A stretch of DNA of 64,000 nucleotides from JASHPR01 sp963739645 (GCA_963739645.1 CAVUBM010000104.1:1-64000), one strand, 5' to 3'. Counted from the stretch's first letter, positions 20,590 to 29,173 are shown. Made by a program: numbers and translations. Notes: generated by a model from the letters alone, not told the origin.

Positions 20590-21141
20590 TCAGAGGATGT
20601 ACGGGATGAGCATCTTCGTGGCGCGCTTGTAGGGCGGGTAGGCGACGGGGAAGAGCTTGGCCATGGTGCGTTCCTCGATGACGGCGCTGAACAGGAAGTA
20701 GGCGCCGAGGATCGCAACCGCGATCAGCCAGTAGGGGCTGACCGCTATCGCCGTGCCGACCATGCCGACGATGATGCCGCTGTAGATGGGGTGGCGGATC
20801 CTCCTGTAGGGGCCGGTCGTGACCAGCTCGGGGTCGGCCTTTTGAGACATCGGCATGCCCCAGTTGCGGCCGAGGTACACCCTCGCCCAGACGGCGAGCG
20901 CCAGGCCGAGGACAAAGATCGCCAGGCCGATACCGAGCAGCCACGGATTGCTATTAGCCGCCCTGTGGCCCTTGAAGACCCGTAGCCGGATCAAGAGCAG
21001 GATGACGAGGATGATTCCCACCCGGACCACGGCGAACTGTGTCCACCGGGACTTCCCAGCCTTGGCAGTGGCGGCCATCACGAGCCAGTAGGCCCAGAAG
21101 ACGATCCAGCCGACTGCGATGATGGTGTCGATCGCTTTCAT
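20590..21141 (-). CDS. isoprenylcysteine carboxylmethyltransferase-family membrane protein
   Basis: 183-residue integral membrane protein with about four to five helices. The C-terminal SAM-binding region of the ICMT/PEMT-like family is clear: LGRNWGMPMSQKADPELVTTGPY followed by RRIRHPIYSGII, and a late glutamate in AVIEERTM. Family members methylate lipids or small thiols and isoprenoids; the substrate is unknown here. The ATG at 21141 follows a GGAGGAAGC ribosome-binding site. Confidence 0.85.
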   Translation of the reverse strand: MKAIDTIIAVGWIVFWAYWLVMAATAKAGKSRWTQFAVVRVGIILVILLLIRLRVFKGHRAANSNPWLLGIGLAIFVLGLALAVWARVYLGRNWGMPMSQKADPELVTTGPYRRIRHPIYSGIIVGMVGTAIAVSPYWLIAVAILGAYFLFSAVIEERTMAKLFPVAYPPYKRATKMLIPYIL

Positions 21142-21301
21142 CGCTCTCGCTTCCTCCCTGCCAGGCTAGGCAAGGCCCCGTTCATGCGCATAGCGCAGAC
21201 CGCCGCGCCCCTGTTGAGTGAGCCGGTCTGGGCGAAGATCCGGCTCTGGTAGCCGTCCGGCCCGTGCGGCCGACGGTCATTCCCGACGGTAAGGCGCACC
21301 G

Positions 21302-21526
21302 GCACGCCGCGACGGCCACATTGTGGTCTGGGGCGGCGTCAGCCTCTGGCGGTCGCTCATGCGGCTCGACCTGATCGACGAGTGGCACCTGGGCTTGCAC
21401 CCCTACGTTGCGGACGAGGGCACCCGGCTGTTCGATGACGTTCCCAAGTCCTACCGGCTCGACCTGATCTCCAGCACCGCCTCCAGCAACGGGATCGTCG
21501 AGCTGCAGTACCGGCGGCACCGCTAA
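21302..21526 (+). pseudogene. 3' remnant of a RibD/dihydrofolate-reductase-like gene
   Basis: About 70 codons (from DGHIVVWGGVSLWRSLMRLDLIDE to YRLDLISSTASSNGIVELQY) form the C-terminal third of a RibD C-domain reductase. An in-frame TAA at 21290 ends the frame upstream, and no N-terminal part with the NADPH-binding strands is found before it. The GTG at 21323 is only an internal codon. It lies about 60 bases from an IS110 element, so truncation by mobile DNA is plausible. Confidence 0.7.
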
Positions 21527-21607
21527 CCGAGCGGCCCAGTCCACAAGGAAGCCGTGATGGCTCTGCTTGATCCGAGCCGTGCCTAGACATCCCAGGAGCT
21601 AGGAGTG

Positions 21608-22837
21608 TCAAGCGACAGCCTTGAGTTCCTGGCTGGCGGTCTGCGGCCAGGCGATGGCTTCGTCGTAGCACGTGCGGGTTTTGAGGCAGCCGTGCAGGAT
21701 GCCGGTGAGCCGGTTGGCGAGGTGGCGCAGCGCGGGCCGGTGCCCGGTCCCGCGGGCGCGGTGGGTGTCGTAGCAGGCCCGGGCGCCGGGCGAGGCGCTG
21801 AGGGCGGCGAAGGCCTGGCCGTCGAGGGCGTCGCGGAGCCGGTTGTTGTGCACGTACCGGGCCACCACGGTTTTGCGCTTGCCGGACTGGCGGGTGATCG
21901 GGCTGGTGGCCGCGTAGTTCTTGCGGGCCTTGGCAGAGACGTAGCGATCCGGGTCGTCGCCGAACTCGGCCAGCACCCGGGCGCCGAGGACCGGGCCCAG
22001 GCCGGGCTGGGACAAGATGATCTCAGCGTCCGGGTGCTGACTGAAATGCGCGTCCACCTGCCTCTGCAGGGCCGTGATCTGCTCGCTGAGGGTGGTGATC
22101 ACCGCGATCAGCGACCGGACCACCGCAGCGCTGGCGGCGGTGACCTGCGGCGGCTGGGCCAGCTGCTGGCTGCGCAGCACGGCCCGGATCGCCGCGGTCT
22201 TGTCCGCCCGGTTGCGGCGGCGGGCGCGTTTGAGCGCGGCGTCGATCTGCGCCGTGGTCAGCCTGGCTGCCGAAGCCGGGTCGGGGGCCCGGGCCAGCAG
22301 TTCCAGGGTGTCGGGGGCGTCCAGGTCGTCGAACGCGGCCAGCGCGGCGGGGAAGAAGTCCCGCAGCTGGTGGCGCAGCCGCTGGACGTGGCGGGTCCGT
22401 TCCCAGATCAGCGTCTTATGCGCCCGGGCCACGACCTTGACCGCCTGCGCGGCCGGGCTGTCCCCGGCCACCGGGCGCAGCTGATGCGCATCCGTGCGCA
22501 CCATGTCCGCCAGAGCGTGCGCGTCACCGGTGTCGCTTTTACCTCCCGACACCCCGTGCCGTTCCCGGTACCGGGACGTCTGCAGCGGGTTGATCCCGAA
22601 CACCACATACCCGGCCGCCACGAGCGCCTGGACCCACAAGCCCCGGTCCGTCTCGATCCCGGCTGCCACCTCCACGCCGTCATCGGAGTCGCTGAGCTGC
22701 TCGCCGATCATCGCGTGCAGCCGCGCCATCCCCGTCGCGCCCTCAGGCAGCCGCGCCCGGGCCAGCGTCCGCCCCGAGGCATCCATCAGCTCCACATCAT
22801 GATGATCCTCGGCCCAGTCATCGCCCACGAACAGCAC
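21608..22837 (-). CDS. IS110-family transposase (recombinase)
   Basis: About 409 residues. The RuvC-like N-domain shows VGDDWAEDHHDVEL, AAGIETDRGLWV and GKSDTGDAHALADMVRTD, supplying the DEDD acidic residues. The middle is a coiled, basic helical region. The C-terminal Tnp domain has ILSQPGLGPVLGARVLAEFGDD, YVSAKARKNYA and TSPITRQSGKRK, expected to hold the catalytic serine. GTG at 22837 with GGGAGAG just upstream puts LFVGDDWAED at the N-terminus as in relatives; the frame runs on to 22939 but that part is probably non-coding left end. The gene is intact, so the element may still move. Confidence 0.88.
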   Translation of the reverse strand: MLFVGDDWAEDHHDVELMDASGRTLARARLPEGATGMARLHAMIGEQLSDSDDGVEVAAGIETDRGLWVQALVAAGYVVFGINPLQTSRYRERHGVSGGKSDTGDAHALADMVRTDAHQLRPVAGDSPAAQAVKVVARAHKTLIWERTRHVQRLRHQLRDFFPAALAAFDDLDAPDTLELLARAPDPASAARLTTAQIDAALKRARRRNRADKTAAIRAVLRSQQLAQPPQVTAASAAVVRSLIAVITTLSEQITALQRQVDAHFSQHPDAEIILSQPGLGPVLGARVLAEFGDDPDRYVSAKARKNYAATSPITRQSGKRKTVVARYVHNNRLRDALDGQAFAALSASPGARACYDTHRARGTGHRPALRHLANRLTGILHGCLKTRTCYDEAIAWPQTASQELKAVA

Positions 22838-23040
22838 GCGCTCTCCCGTCCTCGATGTCACACAAACCAGGGCAGCCCGCGGGAGAACCATCAGCGACCT
22901 AATAAACCAGTGCTCACGCCATGGCGGCGGGCACGACATCCCAGCAGCGATCTACTCTCCCGGCCACCGGCAGGGGCACGATCTAGGCGTAGGGCTTCCC
23001 GAAGGAGCCCAGGACCCACCAGTGCTCACCTGCCGGCGGC
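22838..23040 (-). ncRNA. candidate bridge-RNA region (IS110 left end)
   Basis: Non-coding stretch of about 200 bases directly upstream of the transposase. IS110-group elements encode a structured bridge RNA here whose two loops pair with target and donor DNA. The 11-base direct repeat CCAGTGCTCAC (22907-22917 and 23019-23029) is the sort of match expected between an element end and a guide loop. I have not folded it; this is inference from position. Confidence 0.4.
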
Positions 23041-23083
23041 TACCGGACCCGAGTCTGCCGCACGGCCGACCCGTTGGCTCTTA

Positions 23084-23707
23084 TTAGGACCCGATCGGGA
23101 TGGCGGCAACCGGCTGCCAGTTCCAGGCCCGTTCGGCGCCGTGCTGAGCGATGAGATGGATCGTGTCGATCGTGACCAGGCACTCCGGTAGCTCGCGCCC
23201 AAGGGCGGCGATGATCGGACCGGCGACTTGGTCCCGGGTGCTGTAGGCCACCGTCACATGTGGAACCCGCGGAGCGGTCGTGGCATCCGCGGGCACGACT
23301 AGCGTGCTGGCGGTGGCCTTCCGGATGGCCAGCGATACGCCGTCGAGGGCGTCCCCTGGTCTGACGCCCAGGGTGATGGCCTCGGGGTGGTAAAGCACCC
23401 GGCCGAGCGTCAATGTGACCGGCGGTATCGGCTTCAGCAAGTGTCTGCCCTGATCGACCATCGCACCTATCTCGCCAGGTGAAATCTCGGTCATGAGGCC
23501 GATGCGTAGGACGCTCAGGTGCAGCCATTGCTCAGGGGTGAAATGCAGGCCACTGAACCTGGTCAGGCGCTCGCGAGCGACGGCGGCGAGGGCGCGCACC
23601 TGGGGCTGATCTCGCATCAGGATCTGCCAGTAGAGCTGGAACTCGCCGGGTCCTGGCTCAGCGCGCGTCTGCCAACGGTCGGCCATCCTGGCTGGCAGTG
23701 GGTTCAT
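23084..23707 (-). CDS. 2H-superfamily phosphoesterase (2'-5' RNA ligase-like)
   Basis: 207 residues with both halves of the 2H signature: WLHLSV (H63-L-S65) and PHVTVAY (H150-V-T152). Relatives open 2',3'-cyclic or 2'-5' phosphodiester bonds or ligate RNA; in actinomycetes the role is mostly unknown. An N-terminal stretch (EFQLYWQILMRDQPQVRAL) forms the first helix before the catalytic strands. The stop lies 44 bases from the presumed IS110 left end. It is followed on the same strand (lower coordinates) by the IS, and preceded by a methyltransferase gene 30 bases away. Confidence 0.8.
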   Translation of the reverse strand: MNPLPARMADRWQTRAEPGPGEFQLYWQILMRDQPQVRALAAVARERLTRFSGLHFTPEQWLHLSVLRIGLMTEISPGEIGAMVDQGRHLLKPIPPVTLTLGRVLYHPEAITLGVRPGDALDGVSLAIRKATASTLVVPADATTAPRVPHVTVAYSTRDQVAGPIIAALGRELPECLVTIDTIHLIAQHGAERAWNWQPVAAIPIGS

Positions 23708-23737
23708 GCAGAACCTCGGCCTGATCGGGTGAGCGCC

Positions 23738-24661
23738 TTAGCGTTGAACTCGCGCACCCGTGACCGAATGGTCGGCGCTCGCGCTGATATCTCCCTCGGT
23801 GCTGCGCCGTGCCGTGACGAGAGCCGTGATCGTGCTGGCGCGAATCGGTCGCCCGAGTCGTTCATAAATGGCCTCGTTTTCACACTCAAGGGCTTGACGT
23901 TGGTCCGGTGAAAGCTGAGCGTAAAACGACATCGTCCGAACGACAGCATTGACCTCGTCAGGAGTATGCTCGATCAGCTTTGGCATGACTGCCACCTGAA
24001 CATCACCGAACAAGCGGCCAGCACAATCTTGCCCTATCTCGTAGCTGCCGAGCCAGGCCCATGCCTCTGAGACGTTGCCACGGCGTTGCTCGACCCCAGC
24101 GAGCGTGGCGTCGAGATCCCTGTAAGTCGGCCAGTTAGCGGCAATCTTCGGAGCAACTTTTCTCATGGCACCGAGTACTGCTTCCTGATCTTCCTTGCTA
24201 CGCGGCTCCTCAAGCCCGAAGTATTGCACGAGGGCGAGCGTTCCACCGGGAACAAGGACGTCAGCGGTCTTCTGCCAACTAACCTTAGGGTCAACCCAGT
24301 GAAACGCGGACGCGGAGAACACGGCCTGAAACTGCTCGCGGGGAAGCAATGCATCCTCAAACTGAGCGTTCACAAATTCCACCGCTCCAGCACCTTCCAG
24401 GTTCTGCCTGGCTAGTGCTATGAGGTTCTTGCCGGGTTCAAGTGCTGTGACGTGCAGGCCCCGAGCGACAAGACCGCGCGTCAGTTGGCCGCTCCCACAC
24501 CCGACCTCAAGCACCTGATCACCGATCCCGATACCTGCGACCTGACAAGCTTGGTCGACGAGTTCGTCAGGATAAGTCGGACGGTGGCGGTCGTACTCAG
24601 CCGCTATCTCATCAAAGACCTTGCCGTAACGACGTGCGGTAGATTCTGGCAGCCGTGTCAT
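23738..24661 (-). CDS. class I SAM-dependent methyltransferase
   Basis: 307 residues. The N-terminus (YGKVFDEIAAEYDRHRPTYPDEL) and motif I VLEVGCGSGQLTR (residues 50-62) mark the UbiE/Tam-like class I family; SASAFHWVDP is the post-II motif seen in trans-aconitate and related small-molecule methyltransferases, and VLVPGGTLALV is motif III. ATG at 24661 has GGAGG seven bases upstream; the frame is open for 200 more codons upstream, but these overlap another gene and lack family similarity. Probably co-transcribed with the 2H gene. Substrate unknown. Confidence 0.85.
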   Translation of the reverse strand: MTRLPESTARRYGKVFDEIAAEYDRHRPTYPDELVDQACQVAGIGIGDQVLEVGCGSGQLTRGLVARGLHVTALEPGKNLIALARQNLEGAGAVEFVNAQFEDALLPREQFQAVFSASAFHWVDPKVSWQKTADVLVPGGTLALVQYFGLEEPRSKEDQEAVLGAMRKVAPKIAANWPTYRDLDATLAGVEQRRGNVSEAWAWLGSYEIGQDCAGRLFGDVQVAVMPKLIEHTPDEVNAVVRTMSFYAQLSPDQRQALECENEAIYERLGRPIRASTITALVTARRSTEGDISASADHSVTGARVQR

Positions 24662-25066
24662 CCATTGGCCTCCGTTCATGCTCGTTACTGCGGCTGTGGC
24701 GGTGATGTCGTCTTCCGCTGCCTGAACTGTCGGCCCGGGCCCTTGCACCAGCGCCACCCAGCCCGTCCTGATCTCCCCCGTCTTCGTCGCAGGCGCCAAT
24801 TTCCTGGTGAGTGGACGCCGGGTCTGGGGTGGCGAAGCCATCACGAAGTGACGGCCCATAAGGGCCGCCCTGGACTCGGTGGCCGCAAGCTGGACAATCA
24901 GGAGCCGAGGAAGACGGCTGAGCCCTGGGTCCGTCTGCCTGCCAGGTGAGCCAACCTTAGTCGTGTCCAGGTCGGCACGTCTGCCGGGCCGATGAGATCC
25001 GGGCGCCCGTAACGTCATCACTGCGGATCGCGGGGACAAGCCCGCGACAGAGGAGGAGCCGCGGCT
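24662..25066. other. intergenic region, no gene recognised
   Basis: About 400 bases between divergent genes (methyltransferase and DHFR-like reductase). Frames are open on both strands because of the high GC content, but none resembles a known protein. It probably holds both promoters; I cannot name their boxes. Confidence 0.5.
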
Positions 25067-25099
25067 ATGGCAATCGAGTTCGACGGCGGGCGGTCGTGA
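25067..25099 (+). CDS. possible 10-codon leader peptide
   Basis: AGAGGAGGAGCC followed by ATG opens a 10-residue frame (MAIEFDGGRS) that stops at 25097-25099, two bases before the ATG of the DHFR-like gene. The ribosome-binding site here is much stronger than the one for the following gene, so re-initiation from this frame may set its translation. It may equally be the remnant of a longer gene. No RNA structure was checked. Confidence 0.3.
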   Translation: MAIEFDGGRS

Positions 25100-25100
25100 G

Positions 25101-25661
25101 ATGAGCGGCAAGGTAGTGGTGAACAGGTCGATGTCACTCGACGGCTTCATCGCCGGTCCCGGTGACACGCAGGAGTGGATCTTCGACTTCATGGTGCCGG
25201 TCCCCTCTTGGCAGGTGGAGATCGCGGCGGCCACCGGTGCCATGCTCGTCGGTCGGCGGACCGTCGAGGTGGGCGAAAGCATGGACGCCGACAGGGAGCG
25301 GGGGGCAGCATCGAGCGACGAAGGCTACCCCTTCTCCGGACCCACGTTCGTCCTCACCCATAGGCCGCCGGACCCGCCGGACCCGGAGGTTACGTACCTC
25401 AGCGGTGACATCGGGGAAGCGGTCGCCACGGCACTGGACGCCGCGGGCGGGAAGAACCTCGAAATCCTCGGCGCTGACGTGGCCCGTCAGTGCCTGCAGC
25501 GGGGACTCGTGGACGAGATCCTGGTGTATGTCCTGCCGGTGCTGCTCGGCGACGGCATCCGGTTCTACTCCTCCCCGGGTCTCGCGACGATTGACCTGGA
25601 ACCGCTCGACAGCACGCGGCATGGAGCCGTCACCACCCTTCGCTTCCGCGTCCGCAAGTAG
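25101..25661 (+). CDS. RibD C-terminal/dihydrofolate-reductase-family protein
   Basis: 186-residue NADPH-dependent reductase-like protein. It begins with KVVVNRSMSLDGFIAGPGD, the conserved first strand and loop of the RibD C-domain family, and ends with ILVYVLPVLLGDGIRFY and a last strand of the HGAVTTLRFRV type. ILGADVARQCLQRGLVDE carries the central cofactor-binding part. Such single-domain actinobacterial proteins are not RibD itself and have unknown substrates. It follows the possible leader peptide by two bases. Confidence 0.85.
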   Translation: MSGKVVVNRSMSLDGFIAGPGDTQEWIFDFMVPVPSWQVEIAAATGAMLVGRRTVEVGESMDADRERGAASSDEGYPFSGPTFVLTHRPPDPPDPEVTYLSGDIGEAVATALDAAGGKNLEILGADVARQCLQRGLVDEILVYVLPVLLGDGIRFYSSPGLATIDLEPLDSTRHGAVTTLRFRVRK

Positions 25662-25793
25662 TCATCCGTCTAGTACTGCGGCCGGCCCAGGCGGGCAGGG
25701 TGGAGGCGATGAGTAACCGCAACTCCCATCGTCTACTGCTATATGAGTTAACGTGCGGCCGGAGGAGGCCGCCGGGACAAGGGAGTCTGTGGG

Positions 25794-26153
25794 ATGATGC
25801 GGTACCTGATCTCGTTCGGCGCCCACGCGATGGACCATTTCCCCGACGAGGACATGCCCGCCGTCGCCAAGGCCGCGCACGCAGTGGTCCAGGAGGCCGT
25901 GAACGCTGGCGTGTTTGTGTGCGCCGGCGGACTGGAAGATCAGCGGGCGAGCATCGTGGCCACCGACGGGACGGTCACCGACGGCCCGTACCCGGAGGCC
26001 ATCGGCGGACTCACGGTCATCGAGGTGCCCTCACGCGAGGAGGCGCTGGAATGGGCTGCAAAGATCGCCGTCGCCTGCCGTTGCGCGCAAGAGGTCCGGG
26101 AGCTCGGGCCCGACCCCGAGCTCGACGAGATGCTCCGCCAGGCAGCTAGGTGA
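25794..26153 (+). CDS. YciI-like (DGPF-domain) protein
   Basis: 119 residues, cytosolic, of the YciI/DGPF family, a ferredoxin-like fold often found beside ECF sigma factors. The name-giving motif appears as TDGPYPEAIGGLTVIEV around residue 62, with the family's SREEALEWAAKIAVACR helix after it. The common His-Asp pair near the N-terminus may be represented by HAMDHFPDED. Activity is unknown. It starts 132 bases after the DHFR-like gene. Confidence 0.8.
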   Translation: MMRYLISFGAHAMDHFPDEDMPAVAKAAHAVVQEAVNAGVFVCAGGLEDQRASIVATDGTVTDGPYPEAIGGLTVIEVPSREEALEWAAKIAVACRCAQEVRELGPDPELDEMLRQAAR

Positions 26154-26752
26154 CCGTGACGTCAACCTGCCCGTCTGAAAAGCCAGGCTCCGCAGCTTCC
26201 CAGAACGAGGGGCCGGCCATATCCAGATCCGCGCGGCGAGAATCAGATCCAAAGTCGTCCTGCCCAGCCTCCGTGACCAGCAGCCCTGTCCCCTGACCCT
26301 GTCCCCGATGCCCTGGGCTCCAGCCGGAGTCCCAATGGCGGCGCTTACTGGTCGAAAAATGACTGGAGTCCGCGCAGCCTGCGCACCTAGCATCCCGCTG
26401 TGATCTATCAGCACCCGCTGGCACTTCCAGCGCGCCAGCCACTAGCGCAGGGGGTAGAGCCAGGTGCCGGCGTGATCAGCCGGACGGCAGCCAGGAGACC
26501 AGCCGTGACATCTACCGCTACAGGGCCTACGCGACCATGACGGGCAACACGCGATGACCGCAAGTCCCCAGCTAGAGCCACCCGAACCCTGGTTCAGGCC
26601 AGACCCCGGCAGACCAAGGAAGCAGAGACGAAATCGGCCCAGCGTCCCGGCGGTTTCCTGGCCGGGGAGATGCCCATCGACAACCATGAGCACTAGACCG
26701 GCCGCCAAGATCTGCGACAGTCCATAGCGCTGGTTAGTTCTAATGTGTCAGG
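26154..26752. other. 599-base region without an intact gene
   Basis: No frame here reads as a complete protein. Around 26396-26425 the plus strand encodes HPAVIYQHP, which recalls the HSSPAVALIYQHA-type C-terminal motif of actinobacterial tyrosine integrases, but stops and poor similarity on either side leave it unproven. The rest looks like decayed or spacer DNA. Confidence 0.45.
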
Positions 26753-27358
26753 GTGGTCGCCGTGGCTGAGGGGAGCGAGCGCGAGGCCGTGCCGGAAAGG
26801 TGGAATGCCGTCGGGGCCACTTACGGCATGTGGATGGACATGGCGCTGGACCCGAGGTTCGCGGCATGGACCGCACCAGAGGGCGAGCGGGCGACGCTGC
26901 TTGAATACCTGCAGAGGTACCGGCTGACGATGGAGATGAAGTGCGCTGACCTTGACGCGGCCCAGCTCGCGAGCCGGTCGGTGCCGCCCTCCACGATGTC
27001 CCTGCTCGGCCTTATCCGTCACATGGCTGACGTAGAACGCCACTGGTTCCGGCGGGTGATGGCGCAGTCCGACGCTCCCTTCCTGTACTGGTCGGAGGAC
27101 GTGCCGGATGCTGAGTGGCTCGGCGCGGTTGCAGACCCGGCGGTCGTGGACGACGCCTGGCGGGCCTGGCGCGGCGAGGTCGCCTTCGCCGAGAACTTCG
27201 TCGCCGATTCCCCGGACCTAGGCGTTAAGGGCTTCGAGCCGGACGGCAGTAGCCCGGAACTGCGCTCGGTACTGGTCCACATGATTGAGGAGTACTCCCG
27301 CCACTGCGGCCACGCCGACATGCTGCGGGAACGTATCGACGGCCGCATCGGTCAGTGA
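26753..27358 (+). CDS. DinB-like (DUF664) protein
   Basis: 201 residues, a four-helix bundle of the DinB/DUF664 type. RHMADVERHWFRRVM and the C-terminal MIEEYSRHCGHADMLRERIDG supply the histidines that bind a metal in this family, some members of which are thiol-dependent S-transferases. LTMEMKCADLDAAQLASRSVPPSTMSLLGL is the linking helix region. The start is a GTG at 26753; a start at MDMALDPRF further in is less likely. No operon partner is evident. Confidence 0.82.
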   Translation: MVAVAEGSEREAVPERWNAVGATYGMWMDMALDPRFAAWTAPEGERATLLEYLQRYRLTMEMKCADLDAAQLASRSVPPSTMSLLGLIRHMADVERHWFRRVMAQSDAPFLYWSEDVPDAEWLGAVADPAVVDDAWRAWRGEVAFAENFVADSPDLGVKGFEPDGSSPELRSVLVHMIEEYSRHCGHADMLRERIDGRIGQ

Positions 27359-27399
27359 CAGCGGCAGCGACAATTCGGCGCGCACGTCATACGCCAGCC

Positions 27400-27513
27400 T
27401 CATGTCGGGGGCGAGCCGTCGAACCCGGCTGCCTCCAAATGCCGCAGATACTCGTGCACGGCGGGCGACCACGGCCCCATTGGCCGCAACAGCCAATCGC
27501 CGCGGCGCAGCAT
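27400..27513 (-). pseudogene. N-terminal remnant of an aminoglycoside-phosphotransferase-like gene
   Basis: A 37-codon frame on the minus strand reads LRRGDWLLRPMGPWSPAVHEYLRHLEAAGFDGSPP, the conserved opening of phosphotransferase-family proteins (RRPxGPWTPAVHALLRHL type), then stops at TGA 27400-27402. No continuation of the kinase is seen in any frame because the neighbouring DinB-like gene occupies the DNA. It is a scrap left when the gene was lost, wedged between the DinB-like gene and the DUF2252 stop codon. Confidence 0.6.
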
Positions 27514-27519
27514 GGCACC

Positions 27520-29004
27520 TTATAGGCCGGTTCGCGCGGTCAGTCGGCCCGAGTGCACAGCCGCGGTGAACGTGGCGTAGTCGCGCTCGTTCTGGTCGCC
27601 GTAGGTGGCGGAGAAGTCCGCGACTGCCCGGTCGAAGGCGTCACCCTTGCCCAGGTAGGAGGCGATCGCGATGCGGTCGCCCCAGCGTGCATGGGCGCGG
27701 GCGAGGGTCGCACCGCAGATGCGCGCGTACGCGGTGGCGCCTGGCATGAGCAGCCTTTCCACGTCCGCGCCGCCTTTCCAGTCGTGGAACTGCCGCACGT
27801 AATAGTCGCGGGTCACCCCGTCCAGGCCCCTGATCCGCTGCCAGCCCAGGAAGATGTCGGTCGCGGCCTGCATCAGCCGCTGGCCGGTCACCACCCGCTC
27901 GCCGTGGTGGGCATACTGGCTCTTGCCCACGAACCGCTCCAGTACGGATTCTTGTGCCTCTTTCACCTGCAGGAACAGCGGGTCGTTGTGGTCGCGGCCC
28001 ATCAGCAGCAGGATGTAGCAGCGCGTCCCGACGCTGCCCACGCCGACGATTTTGCGGGCCGCGTGGACATAACTGAACTCCTCCAGTGGGTGGCCATGGC
28101 GGCTGAGGGTGTGCTTGTAGGAGGCGAGCAGCTTCTTGATCAGCGGGGTGGGGTCCTGCCATTCCGACCCCGGCACGATCAGGTCCTCGACCGGGACGAT
28201 CAGCGGCGGATCCGGTACGATCCGTAGCTCACCGCCGAACTGGCTTGCCCGCTTGGCGTACACCCGGATGCTGTCGCGGGTGTATGCCTCGGCCACATGC
28301 CGCTTCGCCCGGCGGGCCTCCTTCTTGTCCAGCCGCTTGACGCGCACCTCCTGGCGGACCAGTTTGAGCAGCATCCCGGCTTCCAGCTGGTCATACCAGG
28401 CCTCCAGGGTGCCCTCCCCGGCGGCCTGGCGCATCCGGTCCCGGTACTCAGCGACCCCCGCCATGACCACCGCGCGCCGGTCGGCTGGTGAGAAGCCACG
28501 GAAGCGTCCCATCACCTCGAAGCTCGCCGCCATCCGCTTGACGTCCCACTCCCACGGCCCGGGCAGGGTCTCGTCGAAGTCGTTGATGTCGAACAGCATC
28601 CGCCGCTCGGGCGTGCCGAACAGTCCGAAGTTGGACAGGTGCGCGTCTCCGCACAGCTGCACGGTTATCCCCGACTCCGGGGTACCCGCCAGGTCGGCCG
28701 CCATGATCAACGCGGCGCCCCGGTAGAACGTGAACGGCGAGACCAGCATCCGCCCGTACCGGATCGGTACCAGTTCCGGCACCCGGCTGGCCGCCTGCTC
28801 TCCCAGCAGCGCGACCGGGTCCGGGCGGTCTGGCCTTGGCTCCCACCGCGCGTGTGCCTCCCGCGGCACCTGCGCGCGGGCCGCCTTCCCCCTGGCGACC
28901 CGCTCCGCAACCGTCAGGTGTTCACGCCTCCACCTGGCCATGGACGGGGAGACCGTCGGCCCGATGGCTTCCGTCTGCCCTGTCCTGGCCTCGCGCACGC
29001 TCAT
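27520..29004 (-). CDS. DUF2252 family protein
   Basis: 494 residues, soluble. The family is recognisable from VPIRYGRMLVSPFTFYRGAA, the QLCGDAHLSNFG motif near residue 130, FDINDFDETLPGPWEWDVKRM, and the later VVTGQRLMQAATDIFLGW and YYVRQFHDWKG. The GDAHLSNFG and DINDFDE motifs resemble the catalytic loop and DFG-like metal site of phosphotransferase-fold kinases, so it is probably a small-molecule or protein kinase relative, though no function is established. ATG at 29004 has GGAGGCGG upstream; the frame continues to 29265 without family similarity. Confidence 0.85.
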   Translation of the reverse strand: MSVREARTGQTEAIGPTVSPSMARWRREHLTVAERVARGKAARAQVPREAHARWEPRPDRPDPVALLGEQAASRVPELVPIRYGRMLVSPFTFYRGAALIMAADLAGTPESGITVQLCGDAHLSNFGLFGTPERRMLFDINDFDETLPGPWEWDVKRMAASFEVMGRFRGFSPADRRAVVMAGVAEYRDRMRQAAGEGTLEAWYDQLEAGMLLKLVRQEVRVKRLDKKEARRAKRHVAEAYTRDSIRVYAKRASQFGGELRIVPDPPLIVPVEDLIVPGSEWQDPTPLIKKLLASYKHTLSRHGHPLEEFSYVHAARKIVGVGSVGTRCYILLLMGRDHNDPLFLQVKEAQESVLERFVGKSQYAHHGERVVTGQRLMQAATDIFLGWQRIRGLDGVTRDYYVRQFHDWKGGADVERLLMPGATAYARICGATLARAHARWGDRIAIASYLGKGDAFDRAVADFSATYGDQNERDYATFTAAVHSGRLTARTGL

Positions 29005-29173
29005 CACGTTCCGCCTCCGACTCTGCCCATATCCCGCCTTGGAGCGGCGGCAGCCACCCACGGGCCGCTGCCCATCGATGACCGTCATCCGGTAGCTCCA
29101 GCAGACACAGGCACACCGCCGCCCCTGCTGCTCGTAGTCTCCTCCGTTTCCGCATAGGCGCCAAGATCCGTGC

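Larger units (their letters stand above)
21586..23040 (-). mobile_element. IS110-family insertion sequence (ends approximate)
   Basis: One DEDD transposase gene on the minus strand with about 200 non-coding bases upstream of it and only about 20 downstream, the layout of the IS110 group. IS110 elements have no clear terminal inverted repeats, so the ends are guesses. GACATCCCAG occurs at the right end (21586) and again at 22935, and CCAGTGCTCAC occurs at 22907 and 23019. It sits beside a truncated reductase gene. Confidence 0.75.

Noticed and set aside
21586..22944. GACATCCCAG copies as the exact IS110 ends
   Set aside because: This would leave about 100 bases for the left end, too little for the expected RNA; kept only as a possibility.
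21605..23191. 528-codon open frame antisense to the IS110 transposase
   Set aside because: Shadow of the transposase; the sense frame has all DEDD motifs.
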